DNA from: Deltaproteobacteria bacterium
Lineage (GTDB): Bacteria; Myxococcota_A; Polyangia; Polyangiales; Ga0077539
Reading direction: 5' to 3'
DNA: 64,000 nucleotides
Assembly (NCBI GenBank): GCA_030694465.1
Contig: JAUXYJ010000105.1
Span: forward strand, 62,001 to 126,000
The translations under genes were made by a program, and so were the position numbers. The notes beneath the pieces were generated by a model, which saw only the letters and a list, made by a program, of their open reading frames with translations, was not told the DNA's origin and ran no database searches. This document shows positions 8,093 through 16,597 of this stretch, piece after piece; position 1 is the stretch's first letter, and each line of letters starts with the position of its first letter.

Positions 8093-10281
8093 CGGACGCC
8101 ACCGACGACATAGTAGGTGCCAATGTCTCGCGGAGTCTGCGAGCGTGGGAGCTGCACGGCTTCGACCAACGGCGCGATACAGCGCTGCAAATTCGTGGGT
8201 GTCACGACTGGGCGAGAGATATGTCCCTCGGCATCAAACCAGAAGGTCACGCGCACTTGAGCTGGGATGGACTGAAGTCCCGTGAGGCAGGCCTGCATTT
8301 GCGGCTGGGTTGGAGCCATCGCTGCAGAGATACGGCGCATTCCGAGCTGAATCGGCGGCATGTTGGGGTCGTCGGGGATCGCTCCCACAGCGCCATTGGC
8401 CTGCGAATTGGCTGTTGTTCCGGCCGATGGCTGGCGTGCGCGTAGGATGGCGTTGCGCAACGGAGGGAGCGTGTTGGGGTCATCGACGAGGACGTCCAGC
8501 CACTCTTTTTGCGTGGGGGTTCCGCTCTCGATGACCGCGAGGACGCACTGCTCGAGCGCGCCCAGGAGAAGGTCGTGCTCGCCCATCGATCGATCGTTGA
8601 TGGACTCTCCACCATCGATGGCCGGAACGAGCCCATCGTCTGCGTGATAGAGCCGCAAGAAATCGAGCAGTGGCGTGGTCGCGGTGGGGTCGTTGAGCGC
8701 GCGCAACGAAGCGGTAATTCTGGGCAAATCCGCATACGAAGTCTCATGCGCATGGAGGTGTCGCACGAGCGGCGCGATGCCCGCAGTGGCGCGCGCGTTT
8801 GCGATCGCTTGCGCGATGTATCCCGCGGGCGGCGCAGCGGTGCCTCGCACCCAGTCGTAGTGATCGTCCAGCGCGGCGATGAGCAGCTCGATGCCATCGG
8901 TGCGGTGTGACAGCGCCTCGCCAGCGGCTTCGCGAAGGGATGGTTGGTAGCTGTCTCGTGATGCAACCTCGAGGAGCCCTCGCGTCGCGTCTGCGCCGGG
9001 GATCTGCGCCATCGCGTTGACTGCAAAAATCCTCGCGGGCAACATGCGCGCGTCGTTGCCACCTGCGGCAACACGGAGGCTGTCCGCTGCGCTCGAGGGT
9101 GGCTCCGCTCCTTCGGCGGGAGGCGAGAAATCCAGGGGAAGACTCAGCACAGCCTGTGGGCTTCGTTGCTCGATTCGTTGCGCCGATCGAACGTGACCAT
9201 CGCTTGCGTCGAGCATGGTGAGCACGCCTTCGTCGCCCAGCGTGACGAGTCCGCCACGCACAGCGCTCGCTCCGGCGATGTCGCCGGTGAGCGTGTGTCC
9301 CCAGCGGACCGCGCCGCTCTGTGCATCGAGCGCGAAAATAACACGGTGAAATAGCGCATAGACGATCCCATCGGTGGGTGACACGTTGGGCCGAGAGGGG
9401 TCTGGGCGGGCGAGCAAGCGTACTCGCTCGCGCGCGTTGAGACCGACCGTCGCGACGTCGTAGCCATCGCGCTGAAGCACGGGGTCTCCGGGCAGGTCTT
9501 GACGTGGCCGAGTCAGCGACGTCGCGGGGTCCCGGCGTCCTGATGCGGACTCTGCGCCCAAGCGATAGATATTGCGTGAGCCGTAATACACAGCGCCGTT
9601 GTCGACTGTCACGGTCGCGAAGACGTCGTCCGAGCTGAGCAAACGCGAGTGTTCGACGTTGCGAGCGATGTCAAACACCGAGAGGTGCTGACCATCCCAG
9701 GGCAAGAACGCGTAGCCTCCAGCCACCGATGGCGAGCCCAAGGAGTGTTGAACTTCGCGCGAGAGTAAAATGCGTCCTGTTTGTGCATCGACGACGGCGA
9801 AGAATCCCACTCGGCGAGAGACTCCGCCGGGGCCCATCGAGATCGCGATGGCCTGCGAATCACCCCCGGCGCCGATGAGCATGTGCCCGTGATCGTTAAG
9901 TCTCCAACGGACCGCGCCTGACTCGGCGTCCCACGCGACCACTTCACGATTGACGTGCGAAATCACTAGTCCGCCGGTGACAATGGGGCGCGCATCGATG
10001 GGCTCTTCGACGTGAAAGCGCTGGCGACCAGTCGGCAGATCGTAGACTGTGAATCCGCGCGCGGGGGCGGCATTGGTGAGCACCAAAGTCGCAGTCGACA
10101 ATGTTGCTGGACGCTCGGCAACCGCGGCGGCGATCGCGCGGAGAGAGTCCCCCTGGTTGCTGGGAAAATCCACGTGAAATCCAGCTGGATTGTACCCAGG
10201 CGAGCACGCCGAGATCAGCGCGATGACGGCGAGAGGCATCCCGAAGCGCGAGGAGATTGAATGGGGGGCGAGGGGGTTCAT
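8089..10281 (-). CDS. PQQ-like beta-propeller/HEAT-repeat lipoprotein with AgmX-like C-terminus
   Basis: Predicted lipoprotein of 730 residues with a type II signal and lipobox ISAC (ISACSPGYN). The N-terminal half has repeated blades of the PQQ/quinoprotein propeller type (VAWDAESGAVRWRL, FALDAQSGAVRWGH). The central part has HEAT-like helical repeats. The last ~70 residues (ACLTGLQSIPAQVRVTF, then GHISRPVV) resemble the AgmX/PglI or TonB-like C-terminal domain of myxobacterial envelope proteins. The ATG at 10281 overlaps the stop of the upstream HEAT gene by 4 nt (ATGA), which fixes the start. Probably an envelope scaffold or assembly factor. One near-copy of the window's 16-bp palindrome lies inside at 9272-9287. 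Confidence 0.75.
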   Translation of the reverse strand: MNPLAPHSISSRFGMPLAVIALISACSPGYNPAGFHVDFPSNQGDSLRAIAAAVAERPATLSTATLVLTNAAPARGFTVYDLPTGRQRFHVEEPIDARPIVTGGLVISHVNREVVAWDAESGAVRWRLNDHGHMLIGAGGDSQAIAISMGPGGVSRRVGFFAVVDAQTGRILLSREVQHSLGSPSVAGGYAFLPWDGQHLSVFDIARNVEHSRLLSSDDVFATVTVDNGAVYYGSRNIYRLGAESASGRRDPATSLTRPRQDLPGDPVLQRDGYDVATVGLNARERVRLLARPDPSRPNVSPTDGIVYALFHRVIFALDAQSGAVRWGHTLTGDIAGASAVRGGLVTLGDEGVLTMLDASDGHVRSAQRIEQRSPQAVLSLPLDFSPPAEGAEPPSSAADSLRVAAGGNDARMLPARIFAVNAMAQIPGADATRGLLEVASRDSYQPSLREAAGEALSHRTDGIELLIAALDDHYDWVRGTAAPPAGYIAQAIANARATAGIAPLVRHLHAHETSYADLPRITASLRALNDPTATTPLLDFLRLYHADDGLVPAIDGGESINDRSMGEHDLLLGALEQCVLAVIESGTPTQKEWLDVLVDDPNTLPPLRNAILRARQPSAGTTANSQANGAVGAIPDDPNMPPIQLGMRRISAAMAPTQPQMQACLTGLQSIPAQVRVTFWFDAEGHISRPVVTPTNLQRCIAPLVEAVQLPRSQTPRDIGTYYVVGGVR

Positions 10282-11090
10282 CCTGCGATCCGATCTGCTG
10301 CGCTTGAAGCTGCGCGGCTGACTGCTGCGCCGCACTCTCGAGGGCTTGATGCGATGGCTTGAAGAAAAGGCCGAACGCTCGGCGTCGCGAGGTCTCCGAC
10401 GGCGGTCACGATCCGAAGCTTGAGCTCCTCGGGGAGGTCACGCCGCCGGACGGCCATGGACAGCGCGTCGCTCATCGTGGCGAAGGGCGCGCGTCGAAGG
10501 TAGGCCAGCAGCGCTTGGACCTGTGCGGGAGAGCCCACGCGTCCGATGGCTTTGGCCAGCTCGTGCGCGAAAGGCGAGCCGCTGGCCCCGTGGGGTCCGT
10601 TGACGTCGTGTTCGAACGCCAACATGCAGGCTGGGATCTCAGCGCTGGTCGCGACGGTCGCGAGGGCGGTCGCAGCGTCGAGGCGCACGTGCTCGTCGGT
10701 GTCCGAGAGCTTGCCCGCGAGCGCGCGGACGAGGTCTGGCGAGTGGATGGACTGCGCCGCCGCCACGGCGTGCCTCCGAAGCGACGCACGACGATGCTCT
10801 AAGAACCGAAGGACCGCAGGAGAGCCCTGGGGGAGTCCCAAGACGCCGAGTGCGTCAAGCCCTGCTGCGGCGGCTCGCGGCGGGACGCCATTGGAGAGCA
10901 ACCGCGAGATGGACTCAGCGCCCTCTGGAGCCCCGCTGACGGCCGCAGCTTGGATCGCCGCGATGAGGGTGTCGGTGTCCGCGCCGATGGCTTGTGCGGT
11001 GTCGCTAGGGGCACGTTGCTGCGCGGTAGCGAGCGGTGCTGAGAGCACAACAGCGAGCAGGGAGACGGTGAGAGTCCTGAGTTTTTTCAT
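10278..11090 (-). CDS. Secreted HEAT-repeat protein
   Basis: About 270 residues with a Sec signal peptide (KKLRTLTVSLLAVVLSAPLATAQQ). The mature region consists of Ala-rich helical pairs typical of HEAT repeats, for example AALDALGVLGLPQGSPAVLRFLEHR in overview and LSDTDEHVRLDAATALATVA. It is translationally coupled (ATGA, 10278-10281) to the propeller/HEAT lipoprotein, which has similar repeats, so the two probably act in one envelope complex. Met at 11090 gives the best signal peptide; an ATT-proximal start at 11105 would add five residues. Confidence 0.7.
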   Translation of the reverse strand: MKKLRTLTVSLLAVVLSAPLATAQQRAPSDTAQAIGADTDTLIAAIQAAAVSGAPEGAESISRLLSNGVPPRAAAAGLDALGVLGLPQGSPAVLRFLEHRRASLRRHAVAAAQSIHSPDLVRALAGKLSDTDEHVRLDAATALATVATSAEIPACMLAFEHDVNGPHGASGSPFAHELAKAIGRVGSPAQVQALLAYLRRAPFATMSDALSMAVRRRDLPEELKLRIVTAVGDLATPSVRPFLQAIASSPRECGAAVSRAASSAADRIAG

Positions 11091-11194
11091 AGCGGCTCGA
11101 ATCAAACGGGTAAGACCGACCTGACCCTACACGGTGAGAGACCCTCTGGTCACTGCGCGTAGGGCGGGCATGGTCTAGGCAATCACCGGGTGGT

Positions 11195-14100
11195 TTACGG
11201 CTTGCGCCCTGGCAACGGAGGCAAGGCCGGGGGCTTGAATGATGCTGGTGGCGAGGGCACGTGGCTCTGCGGGGCCACCAGATCGGCGAGTGACTCAAGC
11301 GAGTCATCGTCGGGGTCGGCCTCGGCCTCTTGGAGCTCGTCGGGGGCCATGTCAGCCGGTTCGAGATCCGCCTCGTCTTCTACCTCTTCGTGCGCGACTT
11401 CGTGGCTCTCGGCATCGTTCGGCTCAGCGTCTTCGTCAGCGTCATCGAACGCGCTGAGCATTGCGAGGGCGTCGATGGATGCGACCGGGGTCGCCTCGTC
11501 GATGGGTTCGTTGGGCTCGAAGGCTACGGACTGCTCCTCGATCGCGGCCCGCGCGGGGGGTGTCTCTCGGTCGTCGACGGTCGAGAGGGGTGTCTCCGTG
11601 CCATCGGTGAGCGCACCCTCGTGGGCCCAGGACTCGGCGTCCGCGGGCTCGTACGTATCTGCATGGAGCGCTTCGGAGCCGTCACCGTACTGCGGGGGTT
11701 CGGCGGGCAGCGCGTCGAGCTCGTCTAGGTCATGATCACTGGGTGGCGCTTGGATCTCGCCCGTGGGCACGTCCAGTGCGTCGTCTTCGTCATAGTCGTC
11801 GAGGCTCTCGTCGCGGGGCGGAGCAGCCAAGAAGGCCGAGGTGCTGTCGTTGAGCAGGTCGTCGTCGAGTGCTTCGAGCTCAGCGTCGGGGGCTGGCGCC
11901 TCGATCAACGCAGACGAGCTGTCGACCAGCGCGAGGTCATCCATGAGCTCGGCTTCTTCGTCTTGCGGGTGATAGACGGGCGCGGCGATCGGCAAGACCG
12001 ACGCTCGCTCACTCAGCCGAGGGGGAGGCGGGCGCGAATGTGACGGTGGCGTCGGTGGAGCGAGGTCTGCATCGTCGAGGTCGTCGTCGAGATCGACGCG
12101 CTTTTTGCGCTCGAGTGTCTCCAATGCGGCGCGCGCTTCGGGGTCCTCGGGAGCGAGCTTGAGCACCCGCTTCCACGCGTCCTTGGCTTCGAAGTTGTTT
12201 CGAAGGTCTTGGTGCCATGTCCTTGCGATGGCGCGATAGACCTCGACTTTGTTGTCGGTTCCCTGCTCGAGTTCGCGCTCGTAGGCAAGCAAGAGATCCT
12301 GAAACCGTCCGTGATTTCGCAGAAGAATCTGAAAGGTACGCAGGACCGCTCGGTCCTTCGGCGCGATCTCGACAAGTGTCCTGAGCGCGTCGATCGCGTC
12401 ATCGATACGACCCAGCTTGTCGCCCAAAATCGACGCGCGCCTTGCTTGGTAGGATCGCGCAGTCTCGGCGTCGTACGCGTCATCAATCAATTGCTGATAG
12501 CGATCCACCAGCTCGGGCAGTCGCCCTACGCGCTCGACGAAGATCTCGACCTTGGGCGCCATGGTGTGATCCGCGGGCCAGAGATCCAGAGCACGCACAT
12601 ACAGCGCCCACGCGTGGTCAGGGAGCGCGAGGTCTTCGTCACACAATTCGGCCGCTGCAAAGTAGAGCGCCGCTGCCAACCGGGGTTCGTCTTCTTCTTG
12701 CTCTTTGGCGACCTCGGCGAAGAGCTCGACGATGGTCGTGCGAAGGTTGACCGCCGGAGAAGCCACGTCGACACGGCGTCCAAGCTCGAGAATCTCAAGG
12801 AGGCGGTCGCGATCGATCGAACGTGGATTCGCAGCCAGCGCCAACGCTTGCTTGAGGTAGCCGTAGGTCGCGTCGAGATCGCCCAAGATACTCGCGGCGA
12901 CGCGTGCGCCACGGAGGCTGAGAACAAAGCGCTCGGCGTCGTCACGGGAGCTAGATTTTTGCTTGTCGAGCACCACGAAGAGCTCGTGCGCGCGCCCGGA
13001 TTTGGCTGCGCAGTCTTCCATCGCGTCGAGCAGCGCGGTGGTCGCTCCGACGCGAGCGAGCGCACGCAGCAAGAGATCCAGCCCGAGGGAGGGCGCCTGA
13101 AGCTTGCTCAACGCGCGGGCTCCGTCGACAGAGACCTCGCGCACACGATCGGGCGAGTCTACAACCGCTGAGAACGCTGCGAAAGCGCGTGCGAGGGCGG
13201 GCGCGTGGTGAGCTTGCTGAGCCAATCGGACCACGTTTGCAAGGCGGCTTGCGTCCGTTGCCGCACACTCCACTGCGCTGGCGGCCGCCTCGACTGCTTC
13301 GTCGGGCAAATTCAGTGGGCCCTCGAAGAGCGCGCTGCGTTCGTCGTGAAGTACAGCGCGATCGCGCTCGCCTGAAACATCTGCAAGCTGTGCCAGCAAT
13401 TCTACAAGTCGATGTTGTAGTCGTGCTCTCTCGGCGAGCTCGCGCGCGGCGACCAACGAGCGGGACTCGTGCTCGAGCGACCCCTCGGCAAGCACCTCGA
13501 ACGAGGTCTCTGGATCGTTGAGCTTTTGTTCGTGAATGACGGCCAGCTTGAGCCTGAGTGTGCACAGCGTGTCGGCGTCTTCTTCGACCTCGACGAGTAC
13601 ACGGAGGTATTTGGCTGCTTCGCCCCAAATTTCGGCCTTCTCGTTCTCGTCAAACAGCCTTCGCGCGACGTCATTGTCCATCGGGTCGGCGTCGTACCAG
13701 AGCTCAAGGGCAGCGATCGTTCGTGCGCCATCGCTGAGGTGCTCGTCGCAGAGCCTCACAAGACGCATGGCGAGGGCGGCCCTGGCTTCGTCGTCTTCTG
13801 CGATGGCTGCTTGAGTCTCGAGTGAAGTGGCGACGAGATCGTATCGACCGCTGACCTCTGCCACGCGCGCAAGCTGTGCCCAGAGCGCGGGCTCTCGTGG
13901 GGACACGTTCTCGGTGGCATCGCGGAGAACCTCGATGGCTTCGTCTTTGCGGCCGAGTGACTCAAGGACATCTGCCCTTCGGCTCATCAGCGAAGCGCGC
14001 TTGCCAGAGTCATCGCGGGCGGCGAGCTGCGCTTCGTCCAACAGCGTCGCCAAGCGGTCCTCATCGCCAGCGAGCTCGGCAAATCCGGCGAGTGCTTCGA

Positions 14101-16267
14101 GGGCCTCGACGTCGTCCTGCCCGCGAACGTTCTGAGTGACAGCGCGCAGATCTTCCCAAGACTGTCGCGCGGCATCCATGTCCGTGCGCGAGAGCGCGCG
14201 CCCCAATCGCCGAAGCGTCTCGATTTTGGGCTCGCCGTCAGGCTGCTGGCCTACGCGCGCTCGAAGCAACTCAAGCAGCTCGTCTTCGAGTCCCGCAGCC
14301 TCAAGTGCGTCGCCAAGGAGTCCCGCGATGGCTTCGTCGCCTGGCGAGAGTTCGAGGGCTCGTCGCGCCTGAGAAATGGTGGTGTGAACGTCTCCCAACA
14401 GACGCGCGATCTGCGCCGCACGGCCGTGTAACAGCTGCACTTGGGTGCCAGCCGCAGGACCCTCGGCGTGCGCGATCAAGGTCTCGAGCAAGAGATCATG
14501 GCGACTTGTTCGCTCAAGGAGCGCCTCAATGGCGTCCCAGCTCCCAGCGTGGCTAGGGTCCGTGGTCACGACCTGCTGCCACGCATGCAACGCTTCATCC
14601 AGCGACTGCATCCCCTCAAGGTGAAGCGCGAGCTCGGTGTAGCGCGCAACGCGATCCTCGTCGTCAGAGAGCTCTGCAAGGCTCCGAAGAACATCGGCGA
14701 CCCCGGCATAGTCTCCAGCGCGTCGTCGTGCTTCGGTCAGCCGCGTCGCGATCGCCGTGTCCGTGGGATCCAGATTCCAGAGCACCGAGAGCGCGTCTCC
14801 CTCGCCAGCGGCGTCCCCGAGCTGGTCGCGGTAGAGGTTGGCCAATCGCAAGAAAACACGCTGCTTGGAGCCACTCTCAGCGCTCCGCGAGGCACGCTTC
14901 TCAAGCCATCGGCAGAGCTCCTCCCAGCGTTGCTCGCTCTCGAGCAAGCGCTCCAGCGCGTTGGATGCCTCGTCGTCGTCGGGGGAGAGCGAGAGGATCG
15001 TTCGCCATGCCTCAATCGCGCCTGCAGCGTCACCGAGTTTTCGCTCGCTAAACGCAGCGATATCTCGGAGCCAAGAGAGCTTTGACTCTGCTGCCACACC
15101 CGGTGCACGCGCAGCCGAATAGAGCACCTGCCGCAGGTCTGACCACTCGCCCTGCGCTCGGAGATCTTCCTCGATGAAAGACAGTGCCTCAGGATCTGCT
15201 GGCTCAAGCCGAAGGATCTCGTAGAGGGCCCCTAGCATGGCGTCACGGTGGCCTTGTTGGCCATAGACAGCGGCCATCTCACGCAAGTCGTGCAGTCGAA
15301 CGGCGAGGTCTTCTGCGGCCGGGAGTTCTGCAATGAGCGCGACTCGCTCGTCGACTCGACCTGCGGCGCGATACAAGTCAGCGAGCTCTCGCTTTGCATG
15401 ATTGTCGTGCAAAGCAAGCGGCGAAAACGCTTGAATCGCGTCGTCGAATTGCCCCGCGCTTGCATACAACGCGGTGAGATCTCGTCGCAGCTGATCCACC
15501 AGCGAGCTCTCTGGGTTGGCCTGCAAGAAGGCGATTTGTCTTCCTGCGAACTCACCGAGGGTCCCGGCTTGGAGGTGCCCATCACGGAGGGTTAGGTAGG
15601 CGGATTCGTCGCCTGGCCATGCATCGAGGGCAGCCATGCAGTACGGAAACAGGTGCTCGCCGCCGAGCGAGTGGGCGATGTTGGTGAGCAGCGTAGCGGC
15701 GCGCATGAGGTCCTCGACGCCCCCGCCCGGAGTCGCTGCGCGCGCTTGATAGGCCTCAGCCAATCGATGCATTGCCTGAAAATCTTCAGGTTGAAGTCGG
15801 ATGACCTCTTCAAGAGCCGCTGCCTCGCCTGCGGGATCATTGAGTCTCCCACGGACGTCCGCGAGTCCTCGGACGAGCTCAAGCCGTCGCTCGGTGTCCG
15901 CGACGATGGCGAGCTCTTTCTCGTAGAGCTGTGCCGAGTTCTTAAAGTTCCCCGCGCTGAGATAGAGCTCGCGTGCCGCGATAATCGCCTCGACGTGGTT
16001 TGGATCGCGCTCGTAGGCTTTGCGAAAGTTTGGCGCCGCGCGATCGGGTCGTCGGAGGTTAAGTGCCCACAGCTGTCCCGCGCGGTAAAACAGATCCGCT
16101 GCGGAGGCCGGGTCGAGCCGCCGCTCACCGATTTGCTCGGCAATTTGGGCGAGTTGCTGAAACTGTCCACGGTCGCCAAACCACTGCCAAAGCACAACAA
16201 GTGCCTCTGCATCATCTGGGTTCTGGGTCAGTCGCTGATAGTAGGGCTGGATCGCTGGGTCGAGCAT
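11195..16267 (-). CDS. Giant tetratricopeptide-repeat protein with acidic Pro-rich tail
   Basis: A 1690-residue protein with no signal peptide or membrane helix. Residues 1 to about 1390 form a nearly continuous superhelix of degenerate TPR units with the usual A-x-x-L and P motifs (for example NPDDAEALVVLWQWFGDRG and APEDPEARAALETLERKK). The last ~300 residues are acidic, Ser/Pro-rich and presumably disordered (LDDDLDDADLAPPTPP, ending in PPALPPLPGRKP). Such proteins occur in myxobacteria and usually act as cytoplasmic scaffolds. It is divergent from the sctV-like gene across a 330-bp region, which might mean co-regulation. About 100 nt separate it from the downstream HEAT gene. Specific function unknown. 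Confidence 0.85.
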   Translation of the reverse strand: MLDPAIQPYYQRLTQNPDDAEALVVLWQWFGDRGQFQQLAQIAEQIGERRLDPASAADLFYRAGQLWALNLRRPDRAAPNFRKAYERDPNHVEAIIAARELYLSAGNFKNSAQLYEKELAIVADTERRLELVRGLADVRGRLNDPAGEAAALEEVIRLQPEDFQAMHRLAEAYQARAATPGGGVEDLMRAATLLTNIAHSLGGEHLFPYCMAALDAWPGDESAYLTLRDGHLQAGTLGEFAGRQIAFLQANPESSLVDQLRRDLTALYASAGQFDDAIQAFSPLALHDNHAKRELADLYRAAGRVDERVALIAELPAAEDLAVRLHDLREMAAVYGQQGHRDAMLGALYEILRLEPADPEALSFIEEDLRAQGEWSDLRQVLYSAARAPGVAAESKLSWLRDIAAFSERKLGDAAGAIEAWRTILSLSPDDDEASNALERLLESEQRWEELCRWLEKRASRSAESGSKQRVFLRLANLYRDQLGDAAGEGDALSVLWNLDPTDTAIATRLTEARRRAGDYAGVADVLRSLAELSDDEDRVARYTELALHLEGMQSLDEALHAWQQVVTTDPSHAGSWDAIEALLERTSRHDLLLETLIAHAEGPAAGTQVQLLHGRAAQIARLLGDVHTTISQARRALELSPGDEAIAGLLGDALEAAGLEDELLELLRARVGQQPDGEPKIETLRRLGRALSRTDMDAARQSWEDLRAVTQNVRGQDDVEALEALAGFAELAGDEDRLATLLDEAQLAARDDSGKRASLMSRRADVLESLGRKDEAIEVLRDATENVSPREPALWAQLARVAEVSGRYDLVATSLETQAAIAEDDEARAALAMRLVRLCDEHLSDGARTIAALELWYDADPMDNDVARRLFDENEKAEIWGEAAKYLRVLVEVEEDADTLCTLRLKLAVIHEQKLNDPETSFEVLAEGSLEHESRSLVAARELAERARLQHRLVELLAQLADVSGERDRAVLHDERSALFEGPLNLPDEAVEAAASAVECAATDASRLANVVRLAQQAHHAPALARAFAAFSAVVDSPDRVREVSVDGARALSKLQAPSLGLDLLLRALARVGATTALLDAMEDCAAKSGRAHELFVVLDKQKSSSRDDAERFVLSLRGARVAASILGDLDATYGYLKQALALAANPRSIDRDRLLEILELGRRVDVASPAVNLRTTIVELFAEVAKEQEEDEPRLAAALYFAAAELCDEDLALPDHAWALYVRALDLWPADHTMAPKVEIFVERVGRLPELVDRYQQLIDDAYDAETARSYQARRASILGDKLGRIDDAIDALRTLVEIAPKDRAVLRTFQILLRNHGRFQDLLLAYERELEQGTDNKVEVYRAIARTWHQDLRNNFEAKDAWKRVLKLAPEDPEARAALETLERKKRVDLDDDLDDADLAPPTPPSHSRPPPPRLSERASVLPIAAPVYHPQDEEAELMDDLALVDSSSALIEAPAPDAELEALDDDLLNDSTSAFLAAPPRDESLDDYDEDDALDVPTGEIQAPPSDHDLDELDALPAEPPQYGDGSEALHADTYEPADAESWAHEGALTDGTETPLSTVDDRETPPARAAIEEQSVAFEPNEPIDEATPVASIDALAMLSAFDDADEDAEPNDAESHEVAHEEVEDEADLEPADMAPDELQEAEADPDDDSLESLADLVAPQSHVPSPPASFKPPALPPLPGRKP

Positions 16268-16597
16268 CGGGAAATTCCGGCAGCGCTCGGTCGAAACCAG
16301 CTCCTCCGGGTGTGAGAATCTTCGGCAAGAGATTCACCAACGATCCCGTGAATGGCACACACAACGAGCGCTCCGGGCACGGTATCACGCGCCGAACGGC
16401 AAGCGTCTATTTCGGGCAGTCAACTGCAATTTCCCCGGTGGACAGAATCTAGAGACCCTCGAACTCACGCGCAGTCCGTGAGATACAGTGCCCCCGTTGA
16501 AGGGAAGAAATCCGGTTAGGGGCGGCGGGCCATGCGAGCTCCACTGGGCGCCACGTAGCGTCAACGTTGTCCCTTCGGAGAGAGCACTGAGTCGCCC
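16268..16597. other. 330-bp divergent intergenic region
   Basis: Non-coding stretch between the giant TPR gene (minus) and the sctV-like gene (plus). It must hold the promoters for both. I see no tRNA, no strong inverted repeat and no convincing -35/-10 pair, and short reading frames across it look non-coding. Confidence 0.5.

Noticed and set aside
16268..16597. Possible small RNA or tRNA in the divergent gap
   Set aside because: No cloverleaf, no strong hairpin with U-run and no conserved tRNA motif can be read there.
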